Assembly: GCA_030035585.1 (NCBI GenBank)
Contig: CM057466.1
Span: 112,594,182-112,658,181 of the forward strand
DNA length: 64,000 nucleotides
Origin: Dugong dugon
Lineage: Eukaryota > Chordata > Mammalia > Sirenia > Dugongidae
Reading direction: 5' to 3'
The position numbers were made by a program, and so were the translations under genes. Under the pieces are notes generated by a model. That model did no database searches and had not been told where the DNA came from. It worked only from the letters and a program-made list of their open reading frames with translations. This document shows positions 56,969 through 64,000 of the stretch, piece by piece. Every line of letters begins with the position of its first letter. Position 1 is the first letter of the stretch.

Positions 56969-57444
56969 ACAAATGAGACTAAAGAGGTACAATAGTCCAC
57001 TGACAAGGTCCAGAAGACAGAAGGGGACAAGGAAGTCCCCTGGTGATAGGGAACACAAGGTGGAGTAAGGATATTCTTGATGTGCTGTGAGATTGTTAAC
57101 CATTGTCATAGGGCAACATGTGTAGTAACTGTTAAATGAAAAACTATTTTTTCTGTAAGCCTTCATCTTAAGTGAGAATAACAGCACAGTTGGAAGAGCG
57201 TAGTCAATGTCACTGAACTGTGAATGTAGAAATTTTTGAAACGGTGTATCTTTGGCCATCTGTAATTTTCATCAAAAAAAAAGGTTGAGAATTTAGAGGC
57301 TTAATACGTTGTGGGGTTGTTAACCAATGTCAAAAAACAACATGTGTACTACTATTTCATGAGAAACTATTTGCTCTGTAAGCTTTCACCTGAAGTACAA
57401 TAAAATATATATTAAAAAAAATAAATAAATAAAAAATAAAAAAT
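56969..57444 (+). mobile_element. Two further L1 3' tails, probably 3'-transduced
   Basis: 56969-57273 repeats the L1 3' end in diverged form ('gtccactgacaaggtccaga', 'gtgagattgttaaccattgt', 'ctgtaagccttcatcttaag') and ends in A9 at 57274-57282. 57283-57413 is a third, still more diverged end ('gttgttaaccaatgtcaaaa', 'tgctctgtaagctttcacct') with AATAAA at 57399-57404, and the terminal A-rich tail follows. The right target duplication comes only after this. Confidence 0.8.
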
Positions 57445-57459
57445 AAAAATATGAACCAG
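57445..57459 (+). repeat. Right target-site duplication of the full-length L1
   Basis: 'aaaaatatgaaccag', an exact repeat of 48625-48639. Confidence 0.95.
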
Positions 57460-58542
57460 GTGTGCTATGCAGAAGTCAATCTTAACGCTTCTCCAGGCTG
57501 CTGGCATAAATCTGGCAATATTAAACAAGGCATATTAGCCCTGCACATCACTATCACCTAGCTTCCTCCAGATGCAATCCACCACTCGGAGTAGAAATAG
57601 ACCACACATCAACTTCTAACATTTCTAGATGTCTAGATGGTTTATCAAGTGATTGTCTCCCCAACTTGAGTGTCCCACATATTTAAACACACTGGTAAGA
57701 ATTATCTGTATGTTTATTTATTCTGTTCTTTGCCTTGTTCTGAAAGTAATTTAAGCCAAGGTAGAAAAATATAAACAATGCAATGGAATGACAGGAAAAA
57801 GAAGTGAAGAAATTCCAAGGAAGGAAACATAAGGGTAGGAAAAATAACAAGGAAAGTTAGTAATGGAGTGGGGTTAGTAATGGAGTGGGGTTAGCGCACA
57901 GTCACCTACTCTGAAGCCAGCTCCTGTCAGCGTTGGCTACAGGCGTGGCCATAAGCTTTGTGGCAGCCAACACAAAGAATGTGAGGAATTGCATGATTTA
58001 TTGTGTCTACAAGATTAAAAAATTATTTGATTAGGAGAGCATTTTCATCCCAACTCCTATGACTAACGAGGATTTTTTTTTTCGTGAGCTCACATAAAGA
58101 GGACCCCTTGTAATGTCGTGAACAGGGGCTTCAGTAGCTTCCCTACGTTACACCCAACAATGAGTTTATAGGGACCATTTCTTAGAACACACCAAACCCA
58201 GTCAGAAGACAAAACATTCAAGTGTAATTCAGTCGAAATCATTCTTCAGGAGCAGGAAACAAGTGAGGTCCCTGCTGATCTGATCAATCCAGGACTAGAT
58301 GCTGACATAGTGAAGAGAACGGGTAGCATGTCCTTCAGCCTAGTGTTAGTAATTTTTTTTTTTTTTTTTTAAACTCATCCAGGCTTTTGGTAAGCACTGA
58401 GAAGCAGCAAGCTCAAGGTTTTGCTTCATGGGCAAATACCTGACATGCAATTCCTCTGTGGAACTGGATAAGGGCATAGCCGCATGCTTTAATAGTTAGC
58501 CGAGCTGGGAGTAGAATTAAGATCGTCTCATAAAAGTTAGGG
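57460..58542. other. Unique stretch
   Basis: No gene or repeat family seen. An 18-base tandem duplication around 'gtaatggagtggggtta' lies near 57858-57893, and runs of T lie at about 58073 and 58352. Confidence 0.5.
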
Positions 58543-58735
58543 GACAGTGGTGGTTTAGTGGTAGAATTCTCACCTTCCATTCAGGAGACCGGGGTTTGAT
58601 TCCCGGAGAGTGCACCTCACGTGAAGCGGAGGCTTGAGTGTTGCTACGACGCTGAACAGGTTTCAGCAGAGCTTCCAAACTAAGATGGACTCCAAAGAAA
58701 GGCTTGGTGATCTACTTCTGAAAACCAGCTTGAGG
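58543..58735 (+). mobile_element. tRNA-Gly-headed SINE with an RTE-type body
   Basis: The first 70 bases resemble tRNA-Gly: A box 'tggtttagtgg', 'tagaattctcaccttcc' over the anticodon arm and B box 'gggtttgattcccgg'. The anticodon stem no longer pairs, so it is not a working tRNA. The body 'gaacaggtttcagcagagct', 'tccaaactaagatgga' and 'gaaaggcttggtgatctact' is the 5' region seen in the RTE derivatives at 4.5 and 25.4 kb. The usual 3' end is missing or decayed. Confidence 0.75.
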
Positions 58736-58799
58736 AAGTATTTGGAGCTGGAAATCAAAGGTCTTCCAGGCAGAACGTGGTCATTTTCACCACAAACAT

Positions 58800-59075
58800 A
58801 GAGGTATTACATGCTCACACACAGCACACAGGACACACGCTATACACATGGCACAGAGCACACATGACTTACCCAACACATGATGCACATTCTACATGCA
58901 TCACATGGCACATGACACATATCACACATGGAATGTGCACACACAACACGTGACACACGCTACACACGCCACATGGCACATATCACACGACTCACATGAC
59001 ACGTGGTTCACATGACACATACATCCTGTGGCACATGTCACACATTGACATGCATGTGTGTGCACACACATTAGG
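58800..59075. repeat. Degenerate CACA/CATG-rich minisatellite
   Basis: About 275 bases of imperfect short units such as 'cacatggcacat', 'gacacatatcacac' and 'cacacgctacacac'. The minus strand encodes a spurious Cys/His-rich frame (58922-59155). Confidence 0.88.
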
Positions 59076-59084
59076 AATGGACCA

Positions 59085-59250
59085 CATCTGAGAGCGCGCT
59101 CAGAGCCAGGAAACACAAATTCTAATCTGAACTCTATCGCCATCTTGCCATGCAACTATGAACAAGCGCATGAGCAAATTTATGCTTTAGATTCCTTGTC
59201 ATAAAAATAAGTAACATTGAATCAGGTGATTTCTAAGATACCTTTGAAGA
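59085..59250 (+). mobile_element. MIR fragment, sense
   Basis: 'caaattctaatctgaactct' to 'agattccttgtcataaaaat' follows MIR order, with high divergence. Confidence 0.55.
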
Positions 59251-60517
59251 AAGGCATAAAATCTTTCATTTAAGGCAGTGTTCGCATTCCCGAAATAAGA
59301 AGTGAAGAAGAGTAGCAAATAGTTTACCTAGTAACAAATATAACTAGTAAAATCATATCTCAAAGGACAGTCACGTAAAAGGTGGACTGATAGTATCTGA
59401 CGACAGTTTTCTAACTTAGGGCTGTTTCACACATTAAAAAAATAAAGTGCATTTTTTTGCATTTTTAAAACCAACTTGAAAAAAAATGTGATTTTCGTTA
59501 ATAAATTCAAACGCATCGTATTGCAGTGAACTTATCTTACTATGCTATCCCACTGAAGGAATAAGAAAGTATTGCCAATTTACTGCAATAAGGTAATTAC
59601 TGTAATAAGATAAATGTTAACTTTTTAATGAGAACCACTGTATCTGAGTAATTACCCTTCTGAGGACTGCTCCATATACGATTTCTTTGCAATTATTAAG
59701 ATTAATTCACTTTTTTAGTAAGAATAGAACAAAATACCAAGCCAAATGATCATTTTTATAAGCACATTTTGAATGTCCTAGAACTTATAAAGGGAGAGAG
59801 AGAAATGGAGTTCAGCCTTGTTTCCAAATCTATTTTATTAAGTCACAGGGTGTCAGGTTCCCAGGTTCAGTTAAATGCAAATAAAAGCAACCAAAACCTA
59901 GTAAAAATAGAAGTGATTAAAAATAGGAGTGTCCAATGACCATCAACTACACTTCAGCAAAAGTGAAGATTTAATTAGAACTTTCTTTATTCTAAAATCC
60001 ACTGGCTTTCTATAAATAACTCATTGCATGAACATCCTAAATGCATAAATAGATGTGTGACAGCACTATACCTTCAGCATTCTTGGGGATCTGAACGCCT
60101 CCAACATGCTATTTAAGAAGGGTTATAGCAATATCAGCTTAATGTTAATGACAGCAAGTTAATGAAACAGCAAAACGCAACCAAAGTAGTACCTCGAGAG
60201 CATAAGGTTTACTTCAAGAGGTTTCATATTTACACTTGTTTTTATTATTGGGTTTGCCATGCTGGACACCGTATCTTTGAGTCTAAGACACAATGTTGGG
60301 TTGTCTCCTCAGCTTTCCTTCTTGATCTATGCCCTTCACTTCCACTTCTCACCAGCAGTGGAGCCGATAAGAAAAACGTGGCCCTTTCTTATTTAATCAG
60401 CTTCATGGGTTTAAGCATTGTTTTCTGGAAGGCATCATGTGGATGTCCCAAGAGCATTTGTACATGTGACCCAATTCCCACTAATTAGGTATGGGTCTCA
60501 GGGACTCCGGCAAACAT
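59251..60517. other. Unique AT-rich stretch, candidate conserved noncoding DNA
   Basis: Repeat-free. 59440-59800 and 59860-60060 are AT-rich and motif-dense ('gcaataaggtaattactgta', 'taaatgcataaatagatg'). A 108-codon plus-strand frame (60162-60488) shows no family. Confidence 0.4.
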
Positions 60518-60722
60518 AAAGTCTAAAGAAAACCAAAACACCAAACCAAACCCATTGCCATTGAGTCAATTCCGATTCATGGAGACCCGATAGGACAGAG
60601 CAGAGCTGCCCCATAGGGTTTCCGAGGAGCGGCTGGTGGATTCGAACTTCAGACCTTTTGGTTAATAGCCAGATGCTCAACCACTGCCCTAAATGCTTAA
60701 CCACTACACCATCAGGGCTCCT
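60518..60722 (-). mobile_element. AfroSINE, antisense, with a small internal duplication at the head
   Basis: 'accaaacccattgccattga' to 'ccttttggttaatagccaga'. The segment 'tcaaccactgccctaaatgc' followed by 'ttaaccactacacc' shows the head partly duplicated before 'atcagggctcc'. Confidence 0.9.
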
Positions 60723-60899
60723 TCTGCCAATTTAGCAATCCAATCAGTCATTAAATTTCCCTGAATTTTGCTCTTTTCACGGCCTTATCTCAAGAGGAGT
60801 GGAGTTTAGAGGGGAGATGGTTTAGAAGAAAGCCAAGAGAGACCCCTCCTGGGGCTGGCACTCAGCACCATTCTCAGAGCACGGCAGAGAGGAGCACAG

Positions 60900-61110
60900 G
60901 AGGTTAGAGTGTGGACTCTGGACTTAGACAACCTGGGTCTGTACCTAGCTCCATAGCATTCTGTTGTGAGATCTGAGCCAAGGACTGGGCCTCACCATGC
61001 CTCGATTTACTCATCTGTCAAACAAGGAAAACAGTAACCACCTCTCAGGGTTACTGTGAACAGTACCTGACACGTTATTAGCACTGTATTGGTATTAGCT
61101 CTATTATTAG
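60900..61110 (+). mobile_element. MIR SINE, sense
   Basis: 'agtgtggactctggacttag', 'acctgggtctgtacctagct', 'tttactcatctgtcaaacaa' and 'accacctctcagggttactg' in MIR order. One of the better preserved copies. Confidence 0.85.
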
Positions 61111-61139
61111 AAGAAATTAGGGTATAGGATAGTTAGCAT

Positions 61140-61620
61140 TGTAGTCATCGGGATTCTAAAGATGGCCCCAAAGATTTCCATTCCCTGATTATTTAGTAAA
61201 AGCCCTGGAGGCACAGTGGTTAAGCACTCGGCTGATAACTGAAAGGTCAGTGGTTTGAATGCACCAGCTGCTCCGAGGGAGAAAAGACCTGGCGATCTGC
61301 TACCATACAGATTACAGCATTGGAAACCCTTTAGGGCAGTTCCTATAGGTTCACTATGAGTTGGAATTGACTCAATGGCCACAGTGGTTTTTTTTTTTTT
61401 TTTGGTTTGGTTACTCCATCAAACACGAAACTAGGCACTACTGTGCAGGGATATTGCAGATGTAATTAAAGTCTCAAGTCAGTTGACTTTAAAGTATGCA
61501 GATTATCAGTCAGCCCAAAGAAGTATGAGAAATAATAAACCATTGTTGCTATAAGCTATTATTTTGGGGAAATTTGTTATGCAGCAATACAATGAAATTG
61601 AAGTCCTCTATTAAACCATG
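61140..61620. mobile_element. MaLR-like LTR remnant split by an AfroSINE
   Basis: 'ctaaagatggccccaaagat' before the SINE and 'gcagatgtaattaaagtctc' after it fit an MLT1-type LTR. The orientation is probably sense. Confidence 0.4.
61198..61413 (+). mobile_element. AfroSINE, sense
   Basis: 'aagccctggaggcacagtgg', 'gtggtttgaatgcaccagct' and 'ctatgagttggaattgactc' with a T-rich end. Confidence 0.9.
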
Positions 61621-62948
61621 AAAACCCTAGAAAATTCAGTTCAGGGAATTCTCCTAGATTAACTATAGGAGATAGCCCTGATGACCTTAAAGCATTTTTT
61701 TAAAATCCCATTTGCTAAATCTAATTATTTCATCATTGATTTTAGAAATAATAAAAGGTAATTTTTCCATCAATTGGTCAAAACTCAATTTCATTTATCA
61801 CTCAGAGATAAAAAGGGGTCTATTCTTTTTCTTGACTATTTGGCTCATTTTCTGAATGGTGGACTAGCCATACATGCAAAGTATCTACTGGGAAATAATT
61901 CTGGGCTTAATGTTAAAGCCTGTTAGACCTCACATGCTTAGACAGGTCACAAGGGTCAATTACTGGTCATTTCTGAGAACTATCTTCTTGTGTGCTGCTG
62001 GAAGTGACACCAGAGATTTACTATTGTCATATCGAGCCAATAACCTGGCCCGGAGAAGCTCTGTCTTTTGGAAAGGATATAAAAGTAAAGAACAGAGCAC
62101 TTAGGGACATGAAAGAGCTCATGACACTTTGAGTTGATCCTAACATCCTGGATAAATTCCAGTCACAGCAACGATGTTCGCTTATGCTTTCGTTAACAGC
62201 AATCAAGACTTATAGCTGTTTTGTGCTGTTTCATTCTCTTCTGACTAATCCTCTGTGTCTAGTCAACTGACCCTTGTATTGTTGAATGACCAGATGCTGC
62301 TTAGAGAGACCAGGGGTTGGCCAGCTTTGTTTCACAAGGGCCGGTTAGTAAATACGTTAGCCTTTGTAGGCCAGGAGAAAAAACTGAGGATATTATCTCG
62401 TTACTTATGTAACAAGAGAGAAGAGCAAATCTCTAAAATGTTTTTGATGAAATTTAAAACATAGTAATAACCGAGTACAATGTTTTATAATCTATGTCTA
62501 CTAATGGGAACAATGCAATTCTTTTGTCACTTAAAAGGGGTTCATCTGTAAAACCATTCTTAGCTTATAGGCCAGCCCAAGCAATCAAGGGGCTGAATCT
62601 GACACCTACAGTGTGGTTTTCCAAGACCTGGCTAGGACAGTAATTCTGTCTACATCTGGATGGTAAATAGACTTCCTTACATGCCACAGAGATCAGCGGT
62701 AGTGGGTACCAGCAATGTGATGCTGAGTAGGATTATAAGCAGAGTTAGAGCTTGAGAGGAAAAGAGCTGAAGTTGATTCCTTATGTCTGGCAAAGGAAGT
62801 AACAACTTGATGCCGTTTGTTTTTAGACCCCGATGTATGCGCTACTTTTTCAAGTTGTGTGCAGAGTCTTTTGATGGAAGTTCTCTAAGGTTACATGGCA
62901 CTATGGGAGGGAGGGGAATCTTTGCTTATAAGGCAGTTTTTACTCACC
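61621..62948. other. Unique stretch
   Basis: No gene or repeat recognised. Frames of 69-76 codons only. Confidence 0.5.
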
Positions 62949-63166
62949 GAACAGGTCTCTGGTGGCACAAGCAACTTGCGATGGGCTGCTAATCTGAAGT
63001 TTGGTGGTTCCGACCCACCCAGGGGCTCCATGGAAAAAAGTCCTGGCAAACAGCTTCCATAAAGATCACAGCCAAGAAAATCCTATGGAGCAGTTTTATT
63101 CTGTAACACACGGCGTCACCATGAGCCAGAATCGACTCCATGGCAATGGGTTTGGTTTGGTTATGG
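62949..63166 (+). mobile_element. AfroSINE, sense, long-body type
   Basis: 'ggtctctggtggcacaagca', 'ggtggttccgacccacccag' and 'gagccagaatcgactccatg', ending 'gggtttggtttggttatggt'. Flanks 'tactcaccgaa' and 'tactcactgaa' form a near-exact duplication. Confidence 0.92.
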
Positions 63167-63414
63167 TTACTCACTGAAGGATGGATTCTAGTCCCTACCT
63201 ACTCCTCCTCAGTTAGCAGACTGGCCTGCTATCACCTCCCATCTAGAGTGAGTCAGGACCAAGGACTCCCTTCATTACTGTCCCTGTTTTCCTCTCTCAT
63301 TCTTTGGTAGCTTTGCAATGTTTACTCTGAGCCTTTTTCAGTTTGTTAGTACTTCATTGGTAGAACACCTTGGGAAAATTGTTTTAAAAATGAACAAATA
63401 AAAAAGTCACCTTT

Positions 63415-63587
63415 CACAGGGGAAATCTGGGACGGAAAAGAAGAGTGTGCTGTCACAGTATAGGGAGAGCAAGTAGGGTCACAAAACAGTGTATGTATAA
63501 ATTTTTGTTTGAGAGACTAACTTGAATTGTAAACTTTCGCTTAAAGTACAACAATAAAAAGATAAAAAAGATACAAGCATAAAAGGG
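63415..63587 (+). mobile_element. 5'-truncated L1 3' stub with exact duplications
   Basis: 'gtttgagagactaacttgaa' followed by 'ttgtaaactttcgcttaaag' and an 'aacaataaaaagataaaaaa' tail is an L1 3' end. The 15-bp duplication 'aaaaaagtcaccttt' lies at 63400-63414 and 63588-63602. Confidence 0.88.
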
Positions 63588-63602
63588 AAAAAAGTCACCT
63601 TT

Positions 63603-64000
63603 TATTAGAGTGGATTATTGAAAATCTGAATACTATGGGTTGATACTTCAGTCTAATTGAAACTAATTTAAATTATTTTATAGTTAAATAGATGCAGAGT
63701 GTTCATATTGCAACAGTTAACTTAATTTTTTGAGCCTTGTGCTTTGAATGCTCCACCAGGATAAAATTCGCATCAGTCAGACCTGCTGAAAGACGGAAAC
63801 TCTGGAAATCATGAGTCCCTTTGCACTGGAGATATTCAGGCATAGTCTATCCAACCAGCTGGTGTGGATTTTGCTTGGGATAAGTATTTGGACTCTGTCA
63901 TCTTGAAACTTTTCAATCCAGGGATTTGATGAGTCTGAGGTCAAAATCATGAGTTGGAGTATCATATGACCACAGATTGTACAGCCTTCTGAGCCAGCTG
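63603..64000. other. Unique stretch to the window edge
   Basis: No gene or repeat assigned. Confidence 0.5.

Larger units (their letters stand above)
48640..57444 (+). mobile_element. Full-length L1 (LINE-1) with both ORFs intact
   Basis: An 8.8-kb insertion between exact 15-bp duplications. In order it has a 5' UTR (48640-50607) with a GC-rich tandem array, ORF1 (50608-51657), a 431-bp spacer, ORF2 (52089-55910), a 3' UTR with a G-run and an A-run, an (AAAT)n tail, and about 480 bp of further L1-tail-like sequence ending in a second A-rich tail. Perfect duplications and uninterrupted ORFs suggest recent insertion. Whether it can move today cannot be told from sequence alone. Confidence 0.95.

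Noticed and set aside
58543-58614. Functional tRNA-Gly gene
   Set aside because: The anticodon stem does not pair, the acceptor ends do not match, and an RTE-type SINE body follows directly.
1-64000. CRISPR arrays, operons, phage or plasmid features
   Set aside because: Composition and repeat families are those of a mammalian genome, and no spaced direct repeats of CRISPR type occur.

Overview
The window is intergenic DNA from an afrotherian mammal, most likely an elephant. I see no host gene exon. The lineage call rests on two repeat groups that recur throughout: tRNA-derived AfroSINEs (head with 'taaccaaaaggt' and 'ttcgaatccacc', body with 'ggaatcgactcgatggcaat'), and an RTE-type LINE whose antisense 3' end begins 'gttgttaggtgccatcgag'. 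Both are known from elephant and related genomes. Older mammal-wide repeats (L2, MIR, MaLR and ERVL LTRs) form the background.

Layout. 1-4.4 kb is repeat-poor with candidate conserved noncoding blocks. 4.4-9.4 kb holds an RTE derivative, AfroSINEs, L2 and a palindromic hAT-like element split by an ERVL LTR. 9.4-17.8 kb is mostly unique sequence with old L2 and MIR. 17.8-19.7 kb is one L2 copy carrying four AfroSINEs and a MIR patch apparently copied from 1.4 kb upstream. 19.7-31.9 kb mixes LTRs, nested AfroSINEs and RTE fragments, one of them holding a second copy of the hAT-like palindrome. At 35.5-39.95 kb an RTE fragment is followed by an L1 that has its 5' end but stops inside ORF2, between target-site duplications and without a poly(A) tail. 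40-48.2 kb is largely unique sequence with scattered SINEs. 57.5-64 kb is unique sequence with AfroSINEs, a tRNA-Gly-headed SINE, a CA-rich minisatellite and an L1 3' stub.

The dominant feature is a full-length L1 at 48640-57444. It has exact 15-bp target-site duplications, a 5' UTR with a 266-bp GC-rich tandem array, an intact ORF1 (349 aa) and an intact ORF2 (1273 aa) with all recognisable endonuclease, reverse transcriptase and Cys/His residues. ORF1p should coat the RNA, and ORF2p should nick the target and copy the RNA there. The same machinery would have mobilised the two other L1 insertions whose duplications I could find; AfroSINEs probably borrow RTE or L1 enzymes. The element's 3' end has three successive L1-type tails inside one pair of duplications, which suggests a 3' transduction.

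No bacterial-type system, CRISPR array, rRNA or functional tRNA gene was seen. All family names come from sequence recognition without a database search.
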